Below are positions 53,938 through 62,526 of a stretch of 64,000 nt of DNA, one piece after another (position 1 is the first letter of the stretch; each line of letters opens with the position of its first letter). A program made the position numbers and the translations under genes. Source of the DNA: Stackebrandtia endophytica (GTDB lineage Bacteria; Actinomycetota; Actinomycetes; Mycobacteriales; Micromonosporaceae); contig NZ_VFOW01000001.1 of assembly GCF_006716355.1 (NCBI RefSeq), positions 5,518,001 through 5,582,000 of the forward strand, written 5' to 3'. Under the pieces are notes generated by a model that was not told the origin of the DNA, did not search any database, and saw only the letters and a list, made by a program, of their open reading frames with translations.

Positions 53938-55511
53938 TGACCCAACCGGCTCGGCTGCCATTGGACGCCGAACTCATCGCCCGTGCTCGCCGGCTGGCAC
54001 AGCGGGCCGGTCAACCGGTGGTCGATCTGGCCACCAGCCACACCACGGTGGCCGTGGAACGCGCGATGCTGCGGTTGGCGGGACTGTCGGGTGCCGACCC
54101 GGACGGCATTCCGTGGGTGAACCGGTTGCTGGATGCGGTGCGCTCCGATGTGGGCATCGCCCACGGTGCCGCACTCCCGGTGTTCCATTCGCTGTTGAGC
54201 GAAGGACACCAGGATCTGACCCTGTTGGCGCACAAGGCGGCGGCCGGGGCGGTCACCTTCACCATGCCCACCGGAGCCGAAGCCGACGCGGCGCGGGAGG
54301 CGTCCCGCTCGGCGGTGGCCGGCGGGCTGGCACGAGTCGACGCCGGTCGGCTCGAACGTGACCGGATGGTTGGTGAGATCGGTGACCCGCCACAGCGCCC
54401 CTGGATCTACCTGATCGTCGCCACCGGTGACATCTACGAGGACATCCCGCAGGCGCAAGCCGCCGCGCGGGCCGGGGCCGACGTCATCGCGGTGATCCGT
54501 TCGACAGGACAGTCTCTTCTGGACTATGTTCCGGAGGGCGCCACCCGAGAGGGATTCGCCGGAACCTATGCCACCGGCGAGAACTTCCGCCTCATGCGGG
54601 CCGCACTCGACGAGACCTCCCGCGAACTGGGCCGCTACGTCCGGCTGTGCAACTACGCCTCCGGCCTGTGCATGCCCGAGATCGCGGCGCTGGCCGGAAT
54701 GCACCGGCTGGACATGATGCTCAACGACTCGATGTACGGCATCCTGTTCCGCGACATCAACCCGATCCGCACCTTCGTCGACCAGCGCCTGTCCCGCCAG
54801 ATCCACGCGCGGGCCGGAATCATCATCAACACCGGTGAGGACAACTACCTCACCACCGCCGACGCCGTCGAAGCCGCGCACACCGTCACGGTCTCGCAGT
54901 TGCTGAACGAGTTCTTCGCCCACGAGGCCGGACTACCCGATCAGTTGTTGGGCCTGGGACACGCCTTCGAGATCAATCCCGATCTGACGGACTCGTTCCG
55001 GATGGAACTGGCCCACGCCATGCTGGCGCGGCAGCTGTTCCCCGACTGCCCGTTGAAGTGGATGCCGCCGACCCGTCACATGACCGGCGACGTCTTCAAG
55101 GGCAACCTCCTGGACGGTTTCTTCAACCTCGCCGGTGCCATGACCGGGCAGGGAATCCTGTTGGTGGGCATGATGACCGAGGCCGTGGTGACGCCGTGGC
55201 TGTCCGACCGTGACATCGCGTTGCAGAACGTCCGGTACGTGCTCAACGCGTGCGGCGGGTTGGTCGAGGACTTCCATCCGCCGGCCGACGGCTTCATCGC
55301 GCGGCGGGCTCAGCAGGTTCTCGGCGAGGCGGTGGAACTGCTGGAGAAGATCGTCGACGACGGGCTGCTCCGCGCGATCGGAGAGGGCACCTTCGGCATC
55401 ATGAAACGCCCCGCCGACGCCGGACGAGGCCTGGACGGCGTGGAGAAACACGCCGAGGACTACTACAACCCCGCCAGCGACCTGTTGGAGAACTCCTCCG
55501 GCGAGGAGTGA
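53937..55511 (+). CDS. kamD: Beta-lysine 5,6-aminomutase alpha subunit
   Basis: 524 residues; large subunit of the B12- and PLP-dependent 5,6-aminomutase that moves the terminal amino group of beta-lysine. Recognisable: GADVIAVIRSTGQSLLDYVP, ATREGFAGTYATGENFRLMR, and the C-terminal barrel with KWMPPTRHMTGDVFKGNLLD. Length matches clostridial KamD. ATG shares a base with the previous stop. Confidence 0.94.
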   Translation: MTQPARLPLDAELIARARRLAQRAGQPVVDLATSHTTVAVERAMLRLAGLSGADPDGIPWVNRLLDAVRSDVGIAHGAALPVFHSLLSEGHQDLTLLAHKAAAGAVTFTMPTGAEADAAREASRSAVAGGLARVDAGRLERDRMVGEIGDPPQRPWIYLIVATGDIYEDIPQAQAAARAGADVIAVIRSTGQSLLDYVPEGATREGFAGTYATGENFRLMRAALDETSRELGRYVRLCNYASGLCMPEIAALAGMHRLDMMLNDSMYGILFRDINPIRTFVDQRLSRQIHARAGIIINTGEDNYLTTADAVEAAHTVTVSQLLNEFFAHEAGLPDQLLGLGHAFEINPDLTDSFRMELAHAMLARQLFPDCPLKWMPPTRHMTGDVFKGNLLDGFFNLAGAMTGQGILLVGMMTEAVVTPWLSDRDIALQNVRYVLNACGGLVEDFHPPADGFIARRAQQVLGEAVELLEKIVDDGLLRAIGEGTFGIMKRPADAGRGLDGVEKHAEDYYNPASDLLENSSGEE

Positions 55512-55531
55512 CACCACCGTCACGGGAGGAC

Positions 55532-55597
55532 CATCGAAAACCACCCTCCACCCGGGTGTGGAGACTCGTCGAATCGACCATGGAGAAACCACGATGA
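55532..55597 (+). pseudogene. Fossil 3' end of an rloB gene at the kamD-kamE junction
   Basis: The core 55550-55590 matches the last part of rloB (58343-58384) with 4 mismatches and one 1-bp indel over ~42 bp. It reads PPSTRVWRLVESTMEKPR then stop, versus rloB's NPSTGVWRLVESIMEETRG then stop: same frame, same final motif. Its TGA overlaps the kamE ATG, and it supplies the kamE ribosome binding site (GGAG). Not a gene now; probably a relic of a former rloB. Confidence 0.65.
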
Positions 55598-56340
55598 GCA
55601 ACATCATTCGGCCTTACGGCGACACCACCGGAGACGGCATGGTGCAGCTGTCGTTCACGCTTCCGATACCGCACGACAAACGGTCGGAGGGTGCCGCCGC
55701 GCAACTGGCGGGAAAGATGGGCCTCGATCCGGTGATGGTGGTCCACGCCAGCCAGATCGGTACGTCGCACACCTTCTTCGTCGTGTACGGCAAGGCCAAT
55801 CACCTGGTCAACCTCGACGACGTCAACGTCGTCGAACGCGACTACCCGCTGTTGACCTCCAAGGAGGTCAACTCGCTGGTGAAGGAACGGCTGGGACGCA
55901 AGCTCGTCGTGGTGGGCGCGTGCATCGGAACCGACGCCCACACCGTGGGAATCGACGCGATCCTCAACATCAAGGGATTCGCGGGGGAGAAGGGTCTGGA
56001 GTACTACCGCGAGCTGAAGGTGCTGAACCTCGGCGCCCAGGTCGCGGTACCGGATCTGGTCAACCGGGCGATCGCGGAGAAGGCCGACGCGGTCCTGGTC
56101 AGCCAGGTCGTCACCCAACGCGACGCCCACCTCCACAACACCCGGGAACTGTCGGCGGCCTTCCGTGAGGCGCTGTCGCCGCAGGATCGACCCCTGTTGA
56201 TCATCGGCGGCCCCCGGTTCGACGAGACCATGGCCGACGAACTGGGGGTCGACCAGATCTTCAGCCGGGGAACCACCCCCGCCGATGTCGCCTCATACAT
56301 CACTCATCGGCTCGTCAGTAGTAAGGAACTCGTCTCATGA
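55594..56340 (+). CDS. kamE: Beta-lysine 5,6-aminomutase beta subunit (B12-binding)
   Basis: 248 residues. Cobalamin motif DAHTVGIDAILNIKG (DxHxxG, about residue 112) and a Rossmann-like B12 fold; N-terminal PYGDTTGDGMVQLSFTLPIP. Partner of KamD. The last 55 bp (ASYITHRLVSSKELVS stop) are repeated exactly after the rloAB cassette. Its stop is followed at once by the cassette's left-end hairpin. Confidence 0.94.
   Translation: MSNIIRPYGDTTGDGMVQLSFTLPIPHDKRSEGAAAQLAGKMGLDPVMVVHASQIGTSHTFFVVYGKANHLVNLDDVNVVERDYPLLTSKEVNSLVKERLGRKLVVVGACIGTDAHTVGIDAILNIKGFAGEKGLEYYRELKVLNLGAQVAVPDLVNRAIAEKADAVLVSQVVTQRDAHLHNTRELSAAFREALSPQDRPLLIIGGPRFDETMADELGVDQIFSRGTTPADVASYITHRLVSSKELVS
56286..56340 (+). repeat. 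55-bp direct repeat, left copy (kamE 3' end)
   Basis: Identical over 55 bp to 58422-58476. Contains the last 18 codons of kamE. Flanks the rloA-rloB cassette together with the right copy. Confidence 0.98.
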
Positions 56341-56373
56341 TTCGAGGCGCTTACTGACGGTGGGCGCCTCGAA
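56341..56373. terminator. Inverted repeat at the cassette's left boundary
   Basis: TTCGAGGCGC / GCGCCTCGAA, perfect 10-bp stem with a 13-nt loop, starting on the base after the 55-bp repeat and the kamE stop. May terminate upstream transcription or mark the cassette end. Confidence 0.6.
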
Positions 56374-56400
56374 ACTGCTGTTCATGCTAGATTTCAGGGT

Positions 56401-56427
56401 GATTCGCGCAGATTTTCTGCGTGAATC
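56401..56427. promoter_or_regulatory. Inverted repeat upstream of rloA
   Basis: GATTCGCGCAGA ttt TCTGCGTGAATC, a 12-bp stem with a single G-T mismatch, 29 bp before the rloA start. Candidate operator or hairpin controlling the defence genes. Confidence 0.5.
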
Positions 56428-56455
56428 AAGGTCTGACCTACGGTGAGGAGGGGCG

Positions 56456-57796
56456 GTGCTGCTGAGCTTTCGAGTGGCGAACCATCGGTCGCTGCGGGAG
56501 GAACAGGAACTCAACCTGCGCCCCGTCTACGACAAGGTTGAGACGGCACTTCCCGTCGCCGCGATCTACGGCGGCAACGCCGCTGGGAAGTCCAACCTGC
56601 TGGACGCGTTCCGGTACATGCGGGAGATGGTGCGTCCCGGGCGGGCTTTTCGTCCGGAGGAGGTGCCGTTTCGAACACCGTTTCGCCTCGATCCGTCGGC
56701 ATCCACCGAGGAATCTTCCTACGTGGTGGATCTTCGGTTGGGCGACGTCCTGTACAACTACGGTTTCGCCGTCGATGACGAGCAGGTAACCGAAGAATGG
56801 CTGTTCGCATATCCGCAGGGGCGGAAACGGCTGCTGTTCGAACGATCGGAATCCGGCGTCTCCGTCGGATCAGGAGTGCAGGGTTGGCGGGCCTTGCAAA
56901 CTCTGGCGAACAAGACGCAGCCGGATCGGCTGGTTCTGTCGGGAGTTGCCCAGTTCAAGGCTCCGGAATGGGAACCGGTGGCGAGTTGGTTCAAATCGGG
57001 GCTGTCGGTTCCTCGTCTAACGGGCTCCGTGTCTTCGGCGGCTACAGCATTCGAACAGCACCCCGAGCTAGCAGGGCTGTTGAGTGTTGCGGACGTCGGC
57101 ATCCGTGAAGTTATCGTGGAGGAGCGCGCCCTGGCGTGGCCAAAGGTGAACGACCAAAATCTGGCGCTGCTACAAACGGAGATAGCGGATCAGCGTTTGA
57201 TAGAGGCTGAGCGCCGCATTGGCGAAGAATCAGCCGGAGGTTCTGCAGAGCAAGAGTCGATTGCCCTTCAACGAATTAAAGAACACTTCTCTGCGATCCT
57301 CGCTCGTACTACTGGCTATCACCTCCTCTTCTACCACAACCGAAGCGCCGCACCACTTTCGTTGGATGAGCAGTCCGACGGGACCGTCAGGTTCATCCAC
57401 TTCATGGCCGAGGTCTTGGACGCCCTGAAACAGGGCAAAACCCTTCTCGTCGACGAGATCGAGGCCAGCCTGCATCCCCGACTGTTGTTCCGGGTGATCG
57501 AGCTGTTCCGGGATGAGCGAACCAACACCGGTGGCGGTCAGCTGGTTTTCACCACCCATGACACCTCCCTGTTGGGCACTAGCTTCGGTGAACCGGTGCT
57601 CCACCGTGACGAGGTCTGGTTCACCGAGAAGGACGAGAACGGCCAGACCAAACTCTTCCCGTTGAGCGAGTTCAAACCCCGCAAGGGGGAGAACGCGGAA
57701 CGGCGCTACCTCGGCGGCAGTTATGGCGCGGTCCCCGCCGTGTTCCCCGATTCGTTGGTGGACGCCGTGTTGGCGGCTCGCGAGGCATCGGAATAG
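56456..57796 (+). CDS. rloA: RloA/AbiLi-like AAA ATPase
   Basis: 446 residues of the AAA15/OLD-like ATPase class. Walker A AAIYGGNAAGKSNLLDAF (about 36-53), the ABC-like signature LSLDEQSDGTVRF, Walker B TLLVDEIEASLHPRL and a His switch FTTHDTSLL. RloA-type ATPases pair with RloB in AbiL-like phage defence. GTG 56456 follows GAGGAGGGG. The middle (57100-57340) is visibly poorer in GC and richer in A than the neighbours, suggesting transfer. Not part of lysine metabolism. Confidence 0.85.
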   Translation: MLLSFRVANHRSLREEQELNLRPVYDKVETALPVAAIYGGNAAGKSNLLDAFRYMREMVRPGRAFRPEEVPFRTPFRLDPSASTEESSYVVDLRLGDVLYNYGFAVDDEQVTEEWLFAYPQGRKRLLFERSESGVSVGSGVQGWRALQTLANKTQPDRLVLSGVAQFKAPEWEPVASWFKSGLSVPRLTGSVSSAATAFEQHPELAGLLSVADVGIREVIVEERALAWPKVNDQNLALLQTEIADQRLIEAERRIGEESAGGSAEQESIALQRIKEHFSAILARTTGYHLLFYHNRSAAPLSLDEQSDGTVRFIHFMAEVLDALKQGKTLLVDEIEASLHPRLLFRVIELFRDERTNTGGGQLVFTTHDTSLLGTSFGEPVLHRDEVWFTEKDENGQTKLFPLSEFKPRKGENAERRYLGGSYGAVPAVFPDSLVDAVLAAREASE

Positions 57797-58393
57797 ATGG
57801 CGCGCAGGGGAGCCGGCCGTCGCCGGTCACGTCAACCGACCCGACTGACCCATCGGCGGCTGTTGGTGGTGTGCGGCGGTCAGGTGACGGAACCGCAGTA
57901 CTTCCAGGGACTTCGTGATTTCGTCGGAAACCGGGGCGTGCACGTCAAAGTCGTCATCGAGGATCGTTCGCCGCACTACATCGTCAAGAAGGCGGCGGAG
58001 AGCCTGAAGACCGACGACTTCGATCAGGTCTGGTGTGTCTTCGATGTCGATGATTTCGACTGCACGGCGGCGCTCACCGAGGCGAGGCGACGTGGCGTGA
58101 ACATCGCGATGTCCCATCCGTGCTTCGACCTGTGGCTTCTGCTTCACTTCGAGGACTGCCTGACGCATGTCGACGGATATCAGGCGATCAAACCCAGGCT
58201 TCGCCGTCACATCCCGGACTACGGAACCTCGAAGTCCGGCAAGTCCGTTGACTTCGCGATGTACCGGGACCGAATCAGTCACGCGCTTCGTCGTGCGAAG
58301 GACCTGGACCAGAACCACGAGCGACCACATGCGAACCCCTCGACCGGGGTGTGGCGACTCGTCGAGTCGATCATGGAGGAAACCCGTGGCTGA
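57797..58393 (+). CDS. rloB: RloB/AbiLii-like protein
   Basis: 198 residues. RloB landmarks: LLVVCGGQVTEPQYFQGLRD near the N-terminus, VWCVFDVDDFDC in the middle and SHPCFDLWLLLHFED, the S-P-C-F-[ED]-W-L-L-L-H-F motif. The C-terminus NPSTGVWRLVESIM is the usual family tail. In the first motif the residue often Glu in relatives (VCEG) is Gly here, which may matter for the TOPRIM-like site. Begins directly after the rloA stop (TAGATG). Predicted effector of the AbiL-like pair. Confidence 0.82.
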   Translation: MARRGAGRRRSRQPTRLTHRRLLVVCGGQVTEPQYFQGLRDFVGNRGVHVKVVIEDRSPHYIVKKAAESLKTDDFDQVWCVFDVDDFDCTAALTEARRRGVNIAMSHPCFDLWLLLHFEDCLTHVDGYQAIKPRLRRHIPDYGTSKSGKSVDFAMYRDRISHALRRAKDLDQNHERPHANPSTGVWRLVESIMEETRG

Positions 58394-58476
58394 CTCGTTT
58401 CGCACCAACCGAGGCACCCCCTGTCGCCTCATACATCACTCATCGGCTCGTCAGTAGTAAGGAACTCGTCTCATGA
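58386..58476 (+). pseudogene. Internally deleted kamE remnant after rloB
   Basis: From GTG 58386 the sequence reads VADSFRTNRGTP, aligned positionally with the KamE start MSNIIRPYGDTT after an 88%-identical upstream stretch. It then jumps to the exact 55-bp 3' end of kamE but out of frame (stop TAG near 58455). CACCCCC just before the junction also matches kamE (56274-56280). Similarity of the first 12 codons alone is only about half, so the 5' part is a suggestion. Confidence 0.5.
58422..58476 (+). repeat. 55-bp direct repeat, right copy
   Basis: Exact copy of the kamE 3' end (56286-56340). It provides kal with its ribosome binding site (AAGGAA) and ATG, recreating the original kamE-kal ATGA overlap. 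Confidence 0.98.
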
Positions 58477-58874
58477 CTCAGGCAAGTCGGGCCACCGAAG
58501 GCTTCAGCGTCACCCATCGGCGTTATGTCTCCTACGACCACGCCCACTATGCGGGCAACCTCGTCGACGGTGCCTACTCGCTGGCGATGTTCGGCGACGT
58601 CGCCACCGAACTGTGCATCCAGACCGACTCCGACGAGGGTCTGTTCGCGTCCTATTCGGATGTCCAGTTCAAGGCGCCGGTGCGCGCCGGCGACGTAGTG
58701 GAGGCCACCGCGGTCATCACCCGGGTGGGAACCCGCAGCCGCACCGTGGACTTCACGCTGTCGGTCGTGTGCCGTGGCCGCCCGGAGAACGGGGTGTCGG
58801 CCGCCGAAGTCCTTTCCGAACCGATCGTGGCCACCACGGCCACCGGAACCGTCGTGGTGCCGGTGACGTCGTGA
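58473..58874 (+). CDS. kal: 3-aminobutyryl-CoA ammonia-lyase
   Basis: 133-residue hot-dog-fold enzyme. RRYVSYDHAHYAGNLVDGAY, then FGDVATELCI and VQFKAPVRAGDVVEATAVI match Kal, which eliminates ammonia from 3-aminobutyryl-CoA to crotonyl-CoA. The start sits at the end of the right 55-bp repeat. Its GTGA stop overlap couples it to the reactivase gene. Confidence 0.9.
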   Translation: MTQASRATEGFSVTHRRYVSYDHAHYAGNLVDGAYSLAMFGDVATELCIQTDSDEGLFASYSDVQFKAPVRAGDVVEATAVITRVGTRSRTVDFTLSVVCRGRPENGVSAAEVLSEPIVATTATGTVVVPVTS

Positions 58875-60256
58875 CCGCCCTGTTGTGCGCCGATGTCGGC
58901 TCCACCTACACCAAGGTCGCCGCCATCGGCCCCGACGGCACCCTCTTGGCGGCCGCCAGCCACCACACGACCGCCGATACCGACGTTCTGGATGGCTTGT
59001 CGGCCGCCTGTGACGCCGCCACCGCGCAGCTTCCCGCCGACGTCGAGGTGGGGGAGCTGCGTGTCTGTTCATCGGCCGGCGGCGGACTGCGACTGGCGGT
59101 CATCGGGAACGAGCCACTGGTCACCGCGACCGCCGCGCATCGGGCCGGTCTGTCGGCCGGCGCCCGAGTCGTGCACATCGCCGCCGGAGTCATCGGGACG
59201 GCCGAACTGTCCGACCTGGCGCGGTCGCGGCCGGATGTGATTCTGCTCGCTGGAGGCACCGACGGCGGCGACGAGACCGTGGTGCGCGATCACGCCACCG
59301 TCCTTGCCCGGGGGTTCGCCGAGGATCCGCGTCTGCGCGTGCCGGTGGTCGTGGCGGCCAACAACGCCGCCGCCGGTGACATCGTCACCCAGCTGACCGC
59401 GGCCGGTGGGGTGGCTCAGCAGGTGGACAACGTGCTGCCGATCATCGGAACCCTGCAACCGGGACCGGCCAGGACCGCGTTGCGGGAGGTCTTCCTGCGG
59501 CACGTGATCGCCGGGAAACGGCTGTCCAGTTCGTCGCGTTTCGAGACGATGGTTCGCGCCGCCACCCCTGATGCGGTGTTGGCCGGGGTCGAACTGCTCG
59601 CCGACGGATCCGGCGGCGCGGATGCGGTCGCCGACCTCGTCGTGGTGGACGTCGGTGGCGCCACCACCGATGTCTACTCGGTGCTGACCCCCGATGCCGA
59701 GCTGACCGGGCCGCGACGCGAGGTCGCCGGTACCGCATGGCGTTCCCGGACCGTGGAGGGCGACTTGGGGCTGCGGCACACCGCAGCCGGCATCCTGGCC
59801 GCCGCCGTCGACGAACAGCTCATCACCCGGGAGTTCGAGGCGGAGCTGGCGCCGGCGGTCGCCTGGCGAACCGGCCGCCCGGATTGGCTGCCCGACAGCC
59901 CTCAGGAGACCGCGATCGACCTGAGGCTGACCGAGCTGGCGATCATGATCGCTCTGCGACGCCACGCCCGTGGAGAGCGCCTGGGAGGCCCGCAATCGCC
60001 GCTTCGCGGTGGCAAGGACCTCAGAGCGGTCCGACTGATCGTCGGGTCCGGTGGCGTGCTAAGAAACCACCCCGAAGCGGTCTCGGTGCTGCGTTCGGCG
60101 ACGGCCGCCGATACCGCCGGTGGATACCCTCTTCCGGAGGACCCAACGGCTGTCATCGATGTCTCCTATGTGTTGGCCGCGGCTGGACTGTTGGCCGATG
60201 AACATCCCCGAATCGCTCTTGACCTGCTGAAACGTAATCTCACGAGTCACAGCTGA
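58871..60256 (+). CDS. MutL/GlmL-type reactivase for the B12 mutase
   Basis: 461 residues, actin-like ATPase fold (ASKHA): CADVGSTYTKVAAIGPDG phosphate 1, VVVDVGGATTDVYSV phosphate 2 and VRLIVGSGGVLRNHPEAVSV adenosine. Homologues near glutamate mutase or lysine aminomutase genes (GlmL, KamB) likely reactivate the cobalamin enzyme. GTG start overlapping the kal stop. Last gene of the unit. Confidence 0.85.
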   Translation: MTALLCADVGSTYTKVAAIGPDGTLLAAASHHTTADTDVLDGLSAACDAATAQLPADVEVGELRVCSSAGGGLRLAVIGNEPLVTATAAHRAGLSAGARVVHIAAGVIGTAELSDLARSRPDVILLAGGTDGGDETVVRDHATVLARGFAEDPRLRVPVVVAANNAAAGDIVTQLTAAGGVAQQVDNVLPIIGTLQPGPARTALREVFLRHVIAGKRLSSSSRFETMVRAATPDAVLAGVELLADGSGGADAVADLVVVDVGGATTDVYSVLTPDAELTGPRREVAGTAWRSRTVEGDLGLRHTAAGILAAAVDEQLITREFEAELAPAVAWRTGRPDWLPDSPQETAIDLRLTELAIMIALRRHARGERLGGPQSPLRGGKDLRAVRLIVGSGGVLRNHPEAVSVLRSATAADTAGGYPLPEDPTAVIDVSYVLAAAGLLADEHPRIALDLLKRNLTSHS

Positions 60257-60264
60257 CCCACTGG

Positions 60265-60291
60265 TATGGAATTGGCACAGCCAATTTCATG
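60265..60291. terminator. Hairpin after the lysine cluster
   Basis: AATTGGC ACA GCCAATT core (60270-60286), extending to a ~12-bp stem with two wobbles. Located 8 bp past the MutL-like stop; no T-tract. Confidence 0.55.
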
Positions 60292-60841
60292 GACCCGGTT
60301 GACAACCATAGGGGGGCAGGGCTTACCGTTTCTAACGTCCAAGGCGACGGGTCTTTACCGGGTTCGTCGTCTTATGTCGGGGGCGACTCGACTCGCTTTG
60401 CTCCTTCGCTGACTGGACCAATCGGTCATGACGCGGCCGCATCGTGACCGGCGGCCAGGTCCAGCGCGCGGGGGTCGGCGGAGCGGTGCGAGACGGTCGC
60501 CGTGTGGCATTGCCGCGATGGACGCGCGTCACCAGTAGACAACAGCTCGCTGCCGGACAGCCGGTCGGTATCGGGTTGGTCCGAAGGCGGTGCGAAGAGA
60601 TCATGGCGGTGCCGGCCGTACAGGGACTGGGAGAAACCGTGCGAGGGGCGTGGCGGAAACAAGCTACGCCCCTTTGCCGTCCCTCCACCATCTTTCGACG
60701 ACACCGATTCCGTTGACCAGGTGATCGATACGGGTGGAATCCGCACCTCGGCACCGGCATCGAGTCAGTTCGATCCGCCGGGGAAGATGGGCAGTCGACG
60801 ATCGTGAGTCATGATCGTAGAAACCCTGTCGAGGAGTATCT
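60292..60841. other. Gap of ~550 bp before lnt with one hairpin
   Basis: No gene I can defend. AGGGGCGT / ACGCCCCT (60644-60651 and 60666-60673) followed by TTT could be a terminator or part of an RNA. A 37-codon frame from ATG 60603 overlaps it but lacks convincing support. Promoter signals for lnt are presumably here. Confidence 0.4.
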
Positions 60842-62506
60842 GTGACCGCTGTAGTCGACGCGCCGGACAAGCCGTCCCCGAAAGACGACCCGCCGGCGCC
60901 GCGAAGTCTGACGACCCGGGTCGGTCCCGACGGTCGCCGTCTCCGGTTGCCGGTTGCGTTGGCCGTCGCCGCCGCGTCGGGGGTACTCCTGCTGCTCGCG
61001 TTTCCGCCGTTCGATCTGTGGTTCCTGGCCCCGGTCGGTGTCGCAGGGTTGACCGCCGCCTGTCATCGCCGCAAGATCCGCGGCGGGTTGGGACTGGGAT
61101 TCGTCGCGGGCTTGACGTTCTTCGTGCCACTGCTGAGCTGGACCTCCACTCAGGTGGGGTCGGTGCCGTGGGCGGCGTTGTCGCTGCTCGAATCGCTGTA
61201 CTTCGCCCTGTTGGGTGGCGCGATCGCCTACACCAGCCGTCTCATCGACCGGCGACCACTACTGTGGGCGACTGTCACCGCGTTGTTGTGGGTGGGACAG
61301 GAGGCGCTGCGGGGCCGGACACCGTTCGGCGGATTCCCGTGGGGCAGGCTCGCGTTCAGCCAGGCCGACTCGCCGTTGGCGAACTTCGCGTGGCTTGCCG
61401 GCGCACCGATGGTCACCTTCGCCACGGCGTTCATCGGGGGCGTTCTGGTCGTGCTGACGTGGCGTACCCGTCGGCAGTTGGCCGCCACCGTCAAGCAGAC
61501 CGGCGCCTGGGCGGGCGCGATCGCCGCGGTGTTGCTGCTGGGGTTGGTCATGCCCATCGGATTGACCTCACCGGGGGGAGAGACGGTCACGGTGGCCGTG
61601 GTGCAGGGCAGCGTTCCCCGCCTCGGGCTGGACTTCAACGCTCAACGCCGGGCGGTCCTGGACAACCACGTCGATGCGACCATCGATCTGGCCAACGCGG
61701 TCGCGGCGGGCGAACAGAAACAACCCGACATCGTGGTGTGGCCGGAGAACTCCTCCGACATCGACCCCATCGCCAATCAGGACGCCGCCGACCGGATCAC
61801 CGAGGCCGCACAGGCCATCGGTGTGCCCATCGTGCTGGGGACGCTCCAGCGCCTGCCCGACGGCCAGAGCCTCAACCTCAGTCTGGTCTGGGACCCCGAG
61901 ACCGGACCGGGCTTCGAGTACGTCAAGCAGCACCCGGTGCCGTTTGCCGAATACATCCCCATCGAATCGTTCGTACGCACTGTCGGTGGCTGGTTGGACC
62001 CACGTATCGTGGAGGGCATCGACCGGGTGAACGGGTTCCAACCCGGAACCGAGCCCGGCATCATTCCAGTGGGGGATCTGGTCATTTCCGGCGTCATCTG
62101 CTTTGAGGTCGCCTATGACGATCTGGTTCGTGAATCAGTCGTCGAGGGGGCGCAGCTGGTCGCGGTGCAGACCAACAACGCGACGTTCAACAATGCCGAG
62201 GCGACGCAGCAGATGGCGATGGTGAGGTTGCGGTCGATCGAACACGGCAGGGCCGGTTTGATGGCCTCGACGGTGGGAGTCTCCGGATTCACCGACGCTT
62301 CCGGAGCGGTTCACGATTTGACCACCTTCGACACCCAGGCCGTTATCGTGTCGGACCTTACACTGGGAGACGGCACCACCCCGGCGACGACCTTGGGCGC
62401 ACTGCCTGAGCTTTTGGCTTGTGCCGCAGCGGTTCTGGTGCTGCTGGCCTCCGGAATCAACCGACGCCGCGCTGGGTCACGCCCTCTCGAAACCGCCAAC
62501 GGTTGA
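60842..62506 (+). CDS. lnt: Apolipoprotein N-acyltransferase
   Basis: 554 residues. About 7-8 helices in the N-terminal ~225 residues, then a nitrilase domain: VWPENSSDIDP with the catalytic Glu (about 300), KQHPVPFAEYIP with Lys (about 361), and GVICFEVAYDDL with the nucleophile Cys (about 421). N-acylates lipoproteins. In mycobacteria Lnt is fused or paired with Ppm1; here separate and adjacent. GTG 60842 with GAGGAG upstream. Confidence 0.93.
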   Translation: MTAVVDAPDKPSPKDDPPAPRSLTTRVGPDGRRLRLPVALAVAAASGVLLLLAFPPFDLWFLAPVGVAGLTAACHRRKIRGGLGLGFVAGLTFFVPLLSWTSTQVGSVPWAALSLLESLYFALLGGAIAYTSRLIDRRPLLWATVTALLWVGQEALRGRTPFGGFPWGRLAFSQADSPLANFAWLAGAPMVTFATAFIGGVLVVLTWRTRRQLAATVKQTGAWAGAIAAVLLLGLVMPIGLTSPGGETVTVAVVQGSVPRLGLDFNAQRRAVLDNHVDATIDLANAVAAGEQKQPDIVVWPENSSDIDPIANQDAADRITEAAQAIGVPIVLGTLQRLPDGQSLNLSLVWDPETGPGFEYVKQHPVPFAEYIPIESFVRTVGGWLDPRIVEGIDRVNGFQPGTEPGIIPVGDLVISGVICFEVAYDDLVRESVVEGAQLVAVQTNNATFNNAEATQQMAMVRLRSIEHGRAGLMASTVGVSGFTDASGAVHDLTTFDTQAVIVSDLTLGDGTTPATTLGALPELLACAAAVLVLLASGINRRRAGSRPLETANG

Positions 62507-62526
62507 CCGCATCGAAAGCGAGAAAC

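Noticed and set aside
56341-58421. Integrative element or prophage carrying rloAB
   Set aside because: No integrase, transposase or terminal repeats beyond the 55-bp kamE-derived repeat; only two genes.
60332-60760. 142-codon minus-strand frame before lnt
   Set aside because: Arg/Pro-rich, no ribosome binding site or domain; looks like chance in GC-rich DNA.
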